The notes: a model not told the origin generated them from the sequence alone. A stretch of 42,528 nt of DNA from Nocardioidaceae bacterium (GCA_029266455.1 JAQSWV010000021.1:1-42528); one strand, 5' to 3'. Shown: positions 28,893 to 36,426, counted from the stretch's first letter. Numbers and translations: made by a program.

Positions 28893-29285
28893 ATGGCCGA
28901 CGACCTGCTCCGGGTCGAGGTGGTGTCCGCCGACAGCGAGGTGTGGTCGGGAGACGCCGAGTTCGTCCTCGCCCGCACCACGGACGGCGAGCTCGGGGTG
29001 CTCCCGCAGCACGCGCCGCTGCTGTCCGTGCTGGTCGAGAGCGTGGTCCTCATCCGTGGCGAGGGGGGCGACACCCAGTTCGCGGCGATCGACGGCGGCT
29101 TCATCTCGGTGGCCGACAACCGGGTGTCGATCCTGTGCGAGCAGGCGGCGCTGTCCGAGGACATCGACGCCGGTGAAGCGCGTCAGGACCTCGAGCGGGC
29201 ACAGAGCGACTCGGACGACGAGGACGCGGCCCGGCAGGTGCGGTGGGCCGAGGCGCGGATCGAAGCCACCGAGAAGGCCGGCTGA
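28893..29285 (+). CDS. atpC: ATP synthase F1 subunit epsilon
   Basis: A 130-residue regulatory and coupling subunit. The N-terminal beta sandwich (about residues 1-85) shows VVSADSEVWSGDAEFV, GELGVLPQHAPLLSVL and FAAIDGGFISVADN. The helical C-terminus is short and acidic, as usual in actinobacteria, so strong epsilon inhibition of the E. coli kind is not expected. ATG directly follows the atpD stop. It closes the ATP synthase operon; no clear terminator is seen before the next gene 36 bases on. Confidence 0.94.
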   Translation: MADDLLRVEVVSADSEVWSGDAEFVLARTTDGELGVLPQHAPLLSVLVESVVLIRGEGGDTQFAAIDGGFISVADNRVSILCEQAALSEDIDAGEARQDLERAQSDSDDEDAARQVRWAEARIEATEKAG

Positions 29286-29321
29286 CGCCGGTCCTCGGCT
29301 GGTGGGGGAGGGGCCGGTGGC

Positions 29322-29759
29322 ATGTCGATCTGGGAGTTGGCCCTCGACATCGTTGCCGCCGTCGTGGTGGCCGGTGGGCTGCTTCTCCTCGGCCTGGTCC
29401 TGCGCCGCCGGTGGCTGACCAACGGGGAGGCCACGTTCGACATGAGCGTCCGCCTGGGCTCCGCGGAGGGCGCTCGCGGCTGGACGCTCGGTGTCGGCCG
29501 CTACCGCGGCGACCGGCTCGAGTGGTTCCGCGTGTTCTCACTGGCGCTGCGGCCCAAGTGCGCGTTCGACCGGCACCGCTTCCACGTGGTCGACAGCCGT
29601 CCGCCGAGCGAGGCGGAGAGCTACGCCCTGTTCACCGGCCACCTCGTCGTACAGGCGGAGTCAGCCCAGGGACCGATTGCGCTTGCGCTCGACCGGGAGG
29701 CGCTCACCGCGCTGCTGGCCTGGTTGGAGGCGGCTCCGCCACCGGAGCGGCCGCCGTGA
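29322..29759 (+). CDS. DUF2550 family membrane-anchored protein
   Basis: A 145-residue protein with one N-terminal membrane helix (about residues 8-27, LDIVAAVVVAGGLLLLGLVL) followed by an RRRW boundary and a soluble domain with FDMSVR, GWTLGVGRYRGDRLEWFRVFSL and ALDREALTALLAWLEAAPP, which I recognise as DUF2550. The family sits directly after atpC in many actinobacteria but has no known function. GGGGGAGGGG stands about ten bases before the ATG. The following adenosyltransferase gene is convergent, with a gap of only 22 bases. Confidence 0.85.
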   Translation: MSIWELALDIVAAVVVAGGLLLLGLVLRRRWLTNGEATFDMSVRLGSAEGARGWTLGVGRYRGDRLEWFRVFSLALRPKCAFDRHRFHVVDSRPPSEAESYALFTGHLVVQAESAQGPIALALDREALTALLAWLEAAPPPERPP

Positions 29760-29781
29760 CTCCGTACGCCGTGACGCCGCG

Positions 29782-30354
29782 CTACTTCTTCCCGCCGGGC
29801 TGCCACAGCACGTCGCCGCGGTGCCGGTTGGCATACCTGGCCAGGATGAACAGCAGATCGCTCAGCCGGTTGAGGTACCGCGCCGTCAGCGGGTTCATCG
29901 TGTCGCCGTGGGCGTGCAGTGCTGCCCAGGTCGAGCGCTCGGCCCGCCGGGTGGCGGTCGTGGCCACGTGCAGCAGCGCCGCGCCCGGTGTCCCTCCCGG
30001 AAGCACGAACGACAACAGCTTCGGCAGCGCCTCGTTGTAGTGGTCGCACCACCCCTCGAGGCGGTCCACGTAGTCCTGCTCCACACGCAGGGGCGGGTAC
30101 TCAGGATCTGCGGCGACCGGAGTCGCCAGATCGGCGCCGACGTCGAACAGGTCGTTCTGCACCTGCAGCAGCACGTCGACCACGTCCTTGTCGAGCCCGC
30201 CGGCGACCACCGCCTGGCCGAGGTGGGCGTTGGCCTCGTTGACATCGCCATACGCGGCCACGCGCAGGTCCGTCTTGGCGACCTCCGACATGTCACCCAG
30301 CCGGGTGTTGCCTGCGTCGCCGGTCCGGGTGTAGATGCGGGTGAGCTTGACCAT
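29782..30354 (-). CDS. Cob(I)yrinic acid a,c-diamide adenosyltransferase (PduO type)
   Basis: Transfers the 5'-deoxyadenosyl group of ATP to cob(I)alamin to form adenosylcobalamin. The 190 residues show the PduO signatures TRIYTRTGDAGNTRLGD (ATP binding), DVNEANAHLGQ, and RRAERSTWAALH with RYLNRLSDLLFILARY. Adenosylcobalamin is the cofactor of methylmalonyl-CoA mutase, whose epimerase and MeaB chaperone genes are at the right end of this window. The ATG has no ribosome-binding site but follows TAGGGT by six bases, implying a leaderless transcript. Confidence 0.93.
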   Translation of the reverse strand: MVKLTRIYTRTGDAGNTRLGDMSEVAKTDLRVAAYGDVNEANAHLGQAVVAGGLDKDVVDVLLQVQNDLFDVGADLATPVAADPEYPPLRVEQDYVDRLEGWCDHYNEALPKLLSFVLPGGTPGAALLHVATTATRRAERSTWAALHAHGDTMNPLTARYLNRLSDLLFILARYANRHRGDVLWQPGGKK

Positions 30355-30360
30355 GCCGCG

Positions 30361-30366
30361 ACCCTA
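30361..30366 (-). promoter_or_regulatory. Leaderless-type -10 box of the adenosyltransferase
   Basis: On the minus strand TAGGGT (30366-30361) fits TANNNT and is followed by exactly six bases before the ATG at 30354. The start codon would lie at or next to the first transcribed base. Confidence 0.6.
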
Positions 30367-30386
30367 GCCGTGGGCCGGGCACGGGA

Positions 30387-30737
30387 TCAGCGCCGGTCCG
30401 CCCGGTCAGCGGCGATCAGGTGCAGGGCCCGATCGACGTCGCCCGGCCAGACGAGAATCTGTCGCCGCGCCGCGACGGCCTTGGACGTGGCCCTGATCCC
30501 CGCGGCAAGCAGCAGCCGCCGTACCCGTTCCGCCTCAGCGGGGTCGGTGGCCATCACCCCGATGAGCAGACCCTGTGAGGGGTCGGCCACGCGCGCCCCG
30601 GGCCGCGAGCCCGGCCGCATGATCCAGCGCAGCACCAGCGCCAGCACACCCACCACGACGATCGTGGCGATAGGGACGAAGAAGTAGTCACTGCCGGAGC
30701 CGTTCGGCAGGGGGACCGCTACCAGTGCCAAGGCCAC
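30387..30737 (-). CDS. Membrane protein of unknown function with DUF2007-like domain
   Basis: A protein of about 116 residues that I do not recognise with confidence. One membrane helix lies at about residues 18-41 (YFFVPIATIVVVGVLALVLRW), followed by a basic stretch and a soluble domain reading LLIGVMATDPAEAERVRRLL, GIRATSKAVAARRQILVWPG and DVDRALHLIA. The pattern of a strand, a helix of the type AERVRRLL, then a second strand resembles DUF2007-type signal-transducing domains; this is a guess from pattern. GTG at 30737 is chosen because CACACT lies six bases upstream, the local leaderless spacing. It is divergent from the 3-hydroxybutyryl-CoA dehydrogenase gene with 46 bases between starts. 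Confidence 0.6.
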   Translation of the reverse strand: MALALVAVPLPNGSGSDYFFVPIATIVVVGVLALVLRWIMRPGSRPGARVADPSQGLLIGVMATDPAEAERVRRLLLAAGIRATSKAVAARRQILVWPGDVDRALHLIAADRADRR

Positions 30738-30770
30738 GACGCCAGTGTGCCTCGCGCGCCAGGGCCTGGC

Positions 30771-30776
30771 TACGCT
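30771..30776 (+). promoter_or_regulatory. Leaderless-type -10 box of hydroxybutyryl-CoA dehydrogenase
   Basis: TACGCT fits TANNNT and ends seven bases before the ATG at 30784; no ribosome-binding site is present. Confidence 0.55.
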
Positions 30777-30783
30777 GCGGCCC

Positions 30784-31635
30784 ATGAGCACACTGCTGGT
30801 CGCCGGGGCAGGGCTGATGGGTTCGGGGATCGCGCAGGTCGCGGCGGTGGCCGGCTGGGACGTGACCCTGCGCGATGTCACGGAGCAGGCGCTCGACCGT
30901 GGCAGGTCCACGATCGAGTCCTCGTTGAACCGGTTGGTCGAGAAGCAGTCGATGACCGGAGACGACCGCGACGGCGCGCTGGGGCGGATCTCGACGACGA
31001 CCGACCTGTCGGCCGCCGCTGACGCCGACCTCGTGATCGAGGCCGTGTTCGAGCAGATCGAGGTCAAGCGCGAGGTGTTCCGCGAGCTCGACCAGGTCGC
31101 CGGCGAGAGCACCGTGCTGGCCACCAACACCTCGGCCATCCCGATCACCACGATCGCCGCGGCCACCGAGCGTCCCGAGAGCGTCGTCGGGATGCACTTC
31201 TTCTCGCCGGTGCCGCGCATGGCGTTGGTCGAGCTGGTGCGGGGGCTCAAGACCAGCGACGCGACGCTCGACTACGCTCGCGACTTCGCCGAGGGGGTCG
31301 GCAAGACCTGCATCGTGGTGGAACGTGACGTGGCCGGCTTCGTCACGACCCGGCTGCTCAGCGCGCTGGCCATGGAGGCGGTCGCGCTGTTCGAGGCAGG
31401 CGTCGCGAGCGCCGAGGACATCGACCTGGCGTGCAAGCTCGGCTTCGGGCACGCGATGGGTCCGCTGGCCACGGCGGACCTCACCGGCGTCGACATCCTG
31501 CGCCACGCCGCCCTCAACATCCACGCGGAGACGGGAGAGGCGAAGTTCTGGCCGCCCGAGCTGCTCTCCCGGATGGTCGACGCCGGTGACCTCGGCCGCA
31601 AGAGCGGCCGCGGGTTCTTCACGTACGACGACTGA
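30784..31635 (+). CDS. 3-Hydroxybutyryl-CoA dehydrogenase
   Basis: Oxidises 3-hydroxybutyryl-CoA to acetoacetyl-CoA (or the reverse) with NAD(P). The 283 residues equal the stand-alone Hbd length. The Rossmann motif is GAGLMGSGIAQVAA, the catalytic serine and histidine lie in ATNTSAIPIT and VGMHFFSPVPRMALVELV, and the C-terminal domain contains RDVAGFVTTRLLSALAMEA and GFGHAMGPLATADLTGVD. The upstream in-frame ATG at 30745 is rejected because it overlaps the divergent promoter. It is not in an operon with the thiolase at 40.1 kb, but the reaction connects to it. Confidence 0.93.
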   Translation: MSTLLVAGAGLMGSGIAQVAAVAGWDVTLRDVTEQALDRGRSTIESSLNRLVEKQSMTGDDRDGALGRISTTTDLSAAADADLVIEAVFEQIEVKREVFRELDQVAGESTVLATNTSAIPITTIAAATERPESVVGMHFFSPVPRMALVELVRGLKTSDATLDYARDFAEGVGKTCIVVERDVAGFVTTRLLSALAMEAVALFEAGVASAEDIDLACKLGFGHAMGPLATADLTGVDILRHAALNIHAETGEAKFWPPELLSRMVDAGDLGRKSGRGFFTYDD

Positions 31636-31707
31636 GCCGACACCTGAGCCAGGCGCCTCGACCTGCTGTTCCGGGGCGCGCGGCGTGGTTATCGAGCGTA
31701 CGGCGCC

Positions 31708-31713
31708 TAGAGT
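31708..31713 (+). promoter_or_regulatory. Leaderless-type -10 box of the K+ channel gene
   Basis: TAGAGT fits TANNNT and ends exactly six bases before the GTG at 31720; there is no ribosome-binding site. Confidence 0.6.
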
Positions 31714-31719
31714 GCGGCT

Positions 31720-32769
31720 GTGGTTGACCTTGCGAGCGTGCGGCTCCCGGCCCGCGCGTCATCGCCGTGGCGCGCGCTGCGGCTACGCCTGATGATCGGG
31801 TTGGGCCTGCTGGGGACGATCGTGGTGCTGGTCTATCTCGACCGTGATGCCTACATCGACAACAACGCCGACGGTCGCGTGAGCCTCATCGATGCGGTCT
31901 ACTACGCCACCGTCACCATCACGACCACCGGCTACGGGGACATCGTGCCCGTCACCGACAATGCTCGCCTGTTCAACGCCGTCGTCATCACCCCGATGAG
32001 GATCCTGTTCCTCGTCGTCCTGGTGGGAACCACACTCGAGGTGCTGGCCGGGCAGGGAGCCGAGGAATGGCGCATCCAGCGTTGGAGGAAGCGTATGAAC
32101 GGCCACGTCGTGGTGATCGGGTACGGCACCAAGGGCCGTGCCGCCGCTGAGACGCTTCAGGACAGCGGGGTGGCGGCGGAGCAGATCGTCGTGATCGACC
32201 ACGCACCGGAGGCGGTGGAGGACGCCCGCGAGGACGGGTATGCGGTGGTGGTCGGCGACGCGACCCGGCGCGAGGTGTTGATGCGGGCGACCATGGACAG
32301 AGCCGCCAAGGCGATCGTGACCGCGGACCGTGACGACGCGGCGGTACTGATCACGCTGACCGCGCGGGCTGCAAACCCCGGCGCGCAGATCGTGGTCGCC
32401 GTCCGGGAGCAGCAGAACGTGCCGCTCGTGCAGCAGAGCGGTGCCGACGCGGTGGTGACCTCGTCGGAGTCGGTGGGCCGGCTGATGGGTCTGTCGTCGG
32501 TGAGCCCGTCGCTCGGTCAGGTGCTGGAGGACCTGCTCACCACCGGCGACGGCCTGGAGGTGGCAGAGCGCGAGGTACTGCCGAGCGAGGTGGGGCAGGG
32601 CCCGCAGAAGTGCGGTGACCAGGTGATCGCCGTGGTACGCCGCGGCGTCGTGCACCGCTTCTTCGACCCCACCGTGACCCAGCTCGAGCGAGGGGACAGG
32701 TTGGTCGTGGTGCGTTCCGCCGAGGAGCTGCCGTGGGCACCCAGACCCGGTGCCTCGGCGAGGGACTGA
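31720..32769 (+). CDS. Potassium channel with C-terminal RCK/TrkA-N domain
   Basis: A single-polypeptide ligand-gated K+ channel of 349 residues. Two membrane helices (about 25-42 and 88-112) flank the pore loop with the selectivity filter TITTTGYGD. The cytoplasmic RCK domain starts at about 127, HVVVIGYGTKGRAAAETL (nucleotide-binding Rossmann), with the acidic strand end IVVIDHAPEA and GDATRREVL; a TrkA-C-like domain follows from about 265. It resembles MthK/KtrA-type regulated channels. Which ligand gates it cannot be told. The start has the leaderless promoter spacing. Confidence 0.92.
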   Translation: MVDLASVRLPARASSPWRALRLRLMIGLGLLGTIVVLVYLDRDAYIDNNADGRVSLIDAVYYATVTITTTGYGDIVPVTDNARLFNAVVITPMRILFLVVLVGTTLEVLAGQGAEEWRIQRWRKRMNGHVVVIGYGTKGRAAAETLQDSGVAAEQIVVIDHAPEAVEDAREDGYAVVVGDATRREVLMRATMDRAAKAIVTADRDDAAVLITLTARAANPGAQIVVAVREQQNVPLVQQSGADAVVTSSESVGRLMGLSSVSPSLGQVLEDLLTTGDGLEVAEREVLPSEVGQGPQKCGDQVIAVVRRGVVHRFFDPTVTQLERGDRLVVVRSAEELPWAPRPGASARD

Positions 32770-32805
32770 GCAGCCCGACATCGAGACGCGGGCGCCGCTG
32801 GGACG

Positions 32806-33051
32806 TCAGGCCGCGAGCGTGACCGTGGGCCGCTTGCTCTTCTTCTTGCTCTTCTTGTTCTTCCCGCTCTTCTGCTTTCCCTTGGCGTCGTCGGTGGCCA
32901 GTACCTCGAGGGGGCCCGCCACCTTGACCAGCTTGCGCTTGCGCACGGTGTAGCCGGGCGGGAGCGTGCCCTCGCTCAGCAGCCGGATCGGGCAGCGCCG
33001 GCACCGAGGCTTGCTCGTGCAGCACTTCTTCTTCGGCTTCACCGACAGCAC
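32806..33051 (-). CDS. Small Cys/Lys-rich protein of unknown function
   Basis: An 81-residue basic protein. The N-terminus reads MLSVKPKKKCCTSKPRCRRC, with a C-C-x5-C-x2-C pattern that could bind zinc or an iron-sulfur cluster, then PIRLLSEGTLPPGYTVRKRK and a lysine-rich tail KGKQKSGKNKKSKKKSKRP. I recall similar uncharacterised proteins (KKKCCxSKPRCKRCP) in many actinobacteria, so it is real and conserved, but its function is unknown. It is divergent from ferritin with 95 bases between starts, and the IdeR-type box lies in that gap, 14 bases from its own ATG, so it may also be iron-regulated (inference). Confidence 0.72.
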   Translation of the reverse strand: MLSVKPKKKCCTSKPRCRRCPIRLLSEGTLPPGYTVRKRKLVKVAGPLEVLATDDAKGKQKSGKNKKSKKKSKRPTVTLAA

Positions 33052-33064
33052 GGTAGCAGGAGTC

Positions 33065-33083
33065 TTAGGGCAGCCTCACCTGA
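33065..33083. promoter_or_regulatory. IdeR/DtxR-type iron box upstream of ferritin
   Basis: TTAGGGCAGCCTCACCTGA matches the IdeR/DtxR consensus TTAGGTTAGGCTAACCTAA at 14 of 19 positions, including both outer arms. Its centre is about 46 bases before the predicted ferritin transcription start, upstream of the promoter, the placement expected of iron-dependent activation as known for mycobacterial bfrB. It also lies just upstream of the divergent small protein gene. Confidence 0.65.
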
Positions 33084-33107
33084 CTGCCACCCGTGCTGGC
33101 TGCCGTC

Positions 33108-33113
33108 TACGAT
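33108..33113 (+). promoter_or_regulatory. Candidate -10 box of ferritin
   Basis: TACGAT fits TANNNT, would start transcription near 33120 and leave a leader of about 27 bases containing GGAGG. No good -35 is seen, consistent with an activator-dependent promoter. Confidence 0.45.
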
Positions 33114-33146
33114 GAGTCGCATCCCCTCAAGGCTCTGGAGGTCGTC

Positions 33147-33677
33147 ATGCCCGCCGCGCGGTTCGTCGAGCAGCTCAATGCCCAGATCGGGCACGAGTTC
33201 GCTGCCCACCAGCAGTACGTGGCCTGCGCGGTCCACTACGACCTGCTGACCATGCCGCAGATGGCATCGTTCTTCTACCGGCAGGCCGTCGAGGAGCGCG
33301 ACCACGCGATGATGATGGTGCAGTACCTGGTCGACTGTGACGCGGCGGTGATCATCCCGGCAGTGGCTGCGCCGAAGTCGACGTTCGACGACATCGTCGA
33401 GCCGGTGCGCATCGCGCTCGACCAGGAGCGCCGGGTGGCAGAGCAGATCAACGCACTGACCGCGACCGCGCGCGAGGCGAGCGACTTCGCCTCCGACCAG
33501 TTCATGCAGTGGTTCATCAAGGAGCAGGTCGAGGAGATCGCGACGATGAGCGACCTGCTCACCGTGGTGTCGAGGGCCTCACACGACATCGAGGCGATCG
33601 AGGACTACGTGGCCCGCGAGCAGGGCAGTCCGGACACCGATCCCACCGCGCCACCCATCGCGGGGGCTGACCGCTGA
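33147..33677 (+). CDS. Ferritin
   Basis: An iron-storage protein of 176 residues forming a four-helix-bundle cage. Di-iron ligands are visible in IGHEFAAHQQY (helix 1), YRQAVEERDHAMMMVQY (helix 2, the E-x-x-H motif), and FIKEQVEEIATM (helix 4). The sequence begins MPAARFVEQLNAQIGHEF, close to mycobacterial BfrB. The ATG at 33147 follows GGAGG by five bases. It is preceded by an IdeR-type box. The convergent nucS gene ends three bases after its stop. Confidence 0.92.
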   Translation: MPAARFVEQLNAQIGHEFAAHQQYVACAVHYDLLTMPQMASFFYRQAVEERDHAMMMVQYLVDCDAAVIIPAVAAPKSTFDDIVEPVRIALDQERRVAEQINALTATAREASDFASDQFMQWFIKEQVEEIATMSDLLTVVSRASHDIEAIEDYVAREQGSPDTDPTAPPIAGADR

Positions 33678-33680
33678 CGG

Positions 33681-34358
33681 TCAGAACAGCCGCAGACTGG
33701 GGTCGCCGAGCCCGCGCAGCGTGTCGTAGTCCACGGTGACGCAGGCGATGCCGCGGTGGCCGGCCAGCACCCTGGCCTGTGGCCGGATCTCCTGCGCGGC
33801 GAAGATGCCGCGCACGGGCGCCAGCAGCGGGTCGCGGTCGAGCAGCTCGAGATAGCGAGCCAGCTGCTCCACCCCGTCGATGTCGCCGCGGCGCTTGATC
33901 TCCACCGCCACGGTGGTGCCGTCCAGGTCGCGGCACAGCAGGTCGACCGGTCCGATGGCGGTCGGGTACTCGCGGCGTACCAGGGTCAGCTCGTCGCCGA
34001 GGCTGGCGGGGTGCCTGGCCAGCAGCTCCTGCAGGTGCTTCTCCACGCCGTCCTTGACCAGTCCAGGGTCGACACCGAGGTCGTGCCCGCTGTCGTGCAG
34101 CACCTCGGCGATGCCGATCCGCAGCGTGTCCTCGGTCTTGGCCGCGACCACGGACCACTCCAGGGCGCCGTCCGCGGTCGTCTGCTCCTCCAGCCGGCAG
34201 GGTGGTGTCATCCACATCAGCGGCTTGTAGCCCCCGGCGTCGGAGTGGATGAGCACCGACCCGTCAGCCTTGACCAGCACCAGCCGCACGGCCATCGGTA
34301 GATGGGCCGAGAGCCGTCCCGCGTAGTCGACCTGGCAGCGGGCGATGAGCAGGCGCAC
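33681..34358 (-). CDS. nucS: Mismatch endonuclease NucS
   Basis: The non-canonical mismatch-repair nuclease of actinobacteria and archaea, which cuts both strands at base-base mismatches. The 225 residues have the N-terminal dimerisation/DNA-binding domain with [14 protein letters not shown] and a C-terminal RecB-like nuclease domain with [31 protein letters not shown] (the E-x-K catalytic motif). The last residues SLRLF fit the beta-clamp-binding motif described for the family. GTG at 34358 follows TAGGGT by six bases, a leaderless promoter arrangement. In this family indel loops are reported to be poor substrates. Confidence 0.95.
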   Translation of the reverse strand: MRLLIARCQVDYAGRLSAHLPMAVRLVLVKADGSVLIHSDAGGYKPLMWMTPPCRLEEQTTADGALEWSVVAAKTEDTLRIGIAEVLHDSGHDLGVDPGLVKDGVEKHLQELLARHPASLGDELTLVRREYPTAIGPVDLLCRDLDGTTVAVEIKRRGDIDGVEQLARYLELLDRDPLLAPVRGIFAAQEIRPQARVLAGHRGIACVTVDYDTLRGLGDPSLRLF

Positions 34359-34364
34359 GACCGA

Positions 34365-34370
34365 ACCCTA
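34365..34370 (-). promoter_or_regulatory. Leaderless-type -10 box of nucS
   Basis: On the minus strand TAGGGT (34370-34365) ends exactly six bases before the GTG at 34358. The same hexamer and spacing precede the adenosyltransferase gene at 30361-30366. Confidence 0.6.
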
Positions 34371-34447
34371 GCCACGCGGGTCGACCGGCGTCGGGGCATG
34401 AGCGGGCGCTCGGCCCCGGAGCAGCGCGTCGTGGGAGACTGCCGGGC

Positions 34448-36103
34448 GTGCCCCGGAACTTCTCCTCCGTCGGCGTCGTCGGTCTCGGGGCGATGGGCGC
34501 CGGCATCGCCGAGGTCTTCGCCCGCAACGGCGTCGGCGTCGTCGGCGTTGAACGCGACTCGGAGCAGCTGGCCCGGGGCAGGCGCCACCTCGAGCAGTCG
34601 ACGGGTCGCGCGGTGGCGAGAGGCCGGATGTCACCGGATCAGCAGTCCGAGCTCGTCGGCCGCATCACCTTCACCACCAGCATGGCGGAGCTGGCGGACT
34701 GCGGCCTGGTCGTGGAGGCCGTCGTCGAGCGTCTCGACCTGAAGCGACAGATCTTCGCCGAGCTCGACCACCTGGTGCGTGCCGACGCCGTCCTCGCCAC
34801 CAACACCTCGTCGCTGTCTGTCACCGAGATCGCCGCCGCGACGACGACGCCCGCTCGCGTGGTCGGGCTGCACTTCTTCAACCCTGCCCCGGTGCAAGCG
34901 CTGTGCGAGGTCATCCGGACGATCCTGGTGGCTCCGGACGTCGTCGAGGACGTGGTGGGGCTGGTCAGGCGTCTGGGCAAGAGTCCGGTCGTCGCCGGTG
35001 ACCGGGCCGGCTTCATCGCGAACGCGCTGCTGTTCGGGTACCTGAACCGTGCGGTCTCGCTGTACGAGGCCCACCACGCGACCCGCGAGGACATCGATGC
35101 CGCCATGCAGCTCGGCTGTGGCTATCCGATGGGACCGCTGACCCTGCTCGACCTGGTCGGCCTCGACACCGCTCACGAGATCCTGCGGACGATGTACCGG
35201 CAGAGCCGCAACCGTTTGCACGCCCCCTCTCCGGCGCTCGGGCAGATGGTGGCCGCTGGTCTGCTGGGCCGCAAGACCGGCCGCGGGTTCTACACCTACG
35301 CCGCTCCCGACTCCCCGCAGGTCGTCGGCGATGACGAGACCCCGCCTTCTGCCGACCGTCCGGCGAGGGCACGGCAGGTGGGCACCGTCGGTCTCATCGG
35401 TACCGGCTCGGCCGCGGCGGGCATCGCGGGGGCGCTCGGCGCCCGCGACGTCGAGGTCATCCACGTCGGCACCGGTCGGGCAGAGGAGCTCTCCCGCGCC
35501 GACCTGGTGCTCGACGCCGGAGCGGACGACCCGGCGGCGAAGCGGGCAGCGTTCGAGGTGCTCGACGCCCGCTGCCCGGACGCGATCCTGGCCACGACGG
35601 GGTCCCTGGTGCCCGTGGTCGAGTGCGCGGCAGCGACCGGCCGGCCGGAGGACGTGGTGGGGATGCACTTCGCTCACGGGGATCCGGACGGACCTCTGGT
35701 CGAGGTCGTCTCGACCGTCGTCACCTCGGCGATGGCTGCGGACACGGTGCGGTCCCTGTGCGCGCGGCTCGGCAAGCACGCCGTGTCCTGCGGCGACCGT
35801 GCCGGCTTCCTCGTCGACGCGCTCCTGTTCCCGTACCTCAACGACGCGGTGAGGATGCTGGAGACCGGATACGCCACCGCCGACGACATCGACACCGCCA
35901 TGACGCTGGGGTGTCGCCTGCCGGCGGGTCCGTTCGAGGTGCTGGACTCGCTCGGCAACGATGTCGCACTGGGCGTCCAGCGCGCCCTGTACGCGCAGAA
36001 CCCCGAGCCGGGCCTCGCCCCCGCGCCGCTGCTCGGGCAGCTGGTCACGGCAGACCGTCTCGGCCGCAGCACCGGTCGCGGCTTCCGCGAGCACGGGCGC
36101 TGA
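34448..36103 (+). CDS. Two-module 3-hydroxyacyl-CoA dehydrogenase with shortened second module
   Basis: A 551-residue protein made of two tandem hydroxyacyl-CoA dehydrogenase modules. Module 1 (about 1-290) is complete: VGLGAMGAGIAEVFA, ATNTSSLSVTEI, VGLHFFNPAPVQALCEVI and DRAGFIANALLFGYLNRAV. Module 2 (about 310-551) keeps GLIGTGSAAAGIAGALG, GMHFAHGDPDGPLVEVV and DRAGFLVDALLFPYLNDAV, but its Rossmann part is about 45-50 residues shorter, having lost most of the helix-rich stretch between the first strand and AEELSRADLVLD. Module 2 may therefore not bind NAD properly. Each module ends LGR(K/S)TGRGF. GTG start, GAGACT seven bases upstream. It oxidises 3-hydroxyacyl-CoA esters; substrate unknown. 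Confidence 0.88.
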   Translation: MPRNFSSVGVVGLGAMGAGIAEVFARNGVGVVGVERDSEQLARGRRHLEQSTGRAVARGRMSPDQQSELVGRITFTTSMAELADCGLVVEAVVERLDLKRQIFAELDHLVRADAVLATNTSSLSVTEIAAATTTPARVVGLHFFNPAPVQALCEVIRTILVAPDVVEDVVGLVRRLGKSPVVAGDRAGFIANALLFGYLNRAVSLYEAHHATREDIDAAMQLGCGYPMGPLTLLDLVGLDTAHEILRTMYRQSRNRLHAPSPALGQMVAAGLLGRKTGRGFYTYAAPDSPQVVGDDETPPSADRPARARQVGTVGLIGTGSAAAGIAGALGARDVEVIHVGTGRAEELSRADLVLDAGADDPAAKRAAFEVLDARCPDAILATTGSLVPVVECAAATGRPEDVVGMHFAHGDPDGPLVEVVSTVVTSAMAADTVRSLCARLGKHAVSCGDRAGFLVDALLFPYLNDAVRMLETGYATADDIDTAMTLGCRLPAGPFEVLDSLGNDVALGVQRALYAQNPEPGLAPAPLLGQLVTADRLGRSTGRGFREHGR

Positions 36104-36108
36104 GCCGG

Positions 36109-36396
36109 GTGGCACGCCGGCACCGCCGACGGGTGGACGTACCCCCGGCGCTGGGCCCGGGGGCGAGCACCCGGGTCGAGGTCAGGGGGGGCGAGCAGTG
36201 GTACGTGCGCCCCGTGCCGGCGACAGCAGCGGTGCGCACGTATCGCTGCCCGGGGTGCCAGCAGTCGCTCCGCCCGGCGACACCGCACCTCCTGGTCTGG
36301 CCGAAGGAACCGTCGCTGCTCGCAGCGAACGCGGGGGAGACCGGCATGGCCGAGCGCCGTCACTGGCACCAGGGGTGCTGGACGCGGCACCGGTGA
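36109..36396 (+). CDS. Conserved small protein with zinc-ribbon-like Cys/His pattern
   Basis: A 95-residue protein. A basic start (ARRHRRRVDVP) is followed by WYVRPVPATAAVRTYRCPGC, then SLRPATPHLLVWP and a final RRHWHQGCWTRHR. The CPGC and HWHQGC elements look like a metal-binding site. I recall similar proteins in streptomycetes, wrongly labelled ATP/GTP-binding, next to the hydroxyacyl-CoA dehydrogenase gene. Its function is unknown. It begins with a GTG five bases after the preceding stop, so it is probably co-transcribed; GAGCCGGG overlaps that stop as a possible ribosome-binding site. Confidence 0.72.
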   Translation: MARRHRRRVDVPPALGPGASTRVEVRGGEQWYVRPVPATAAVRTYRCPGCQQSLRPATPHLLVWPKEPSLLAANAGETGMAERRHWHQGCWTRHR

Positions 36397-36426
36397 CGCG
36401 ATCGGACGGTGACGTCGCGCCCCGTC

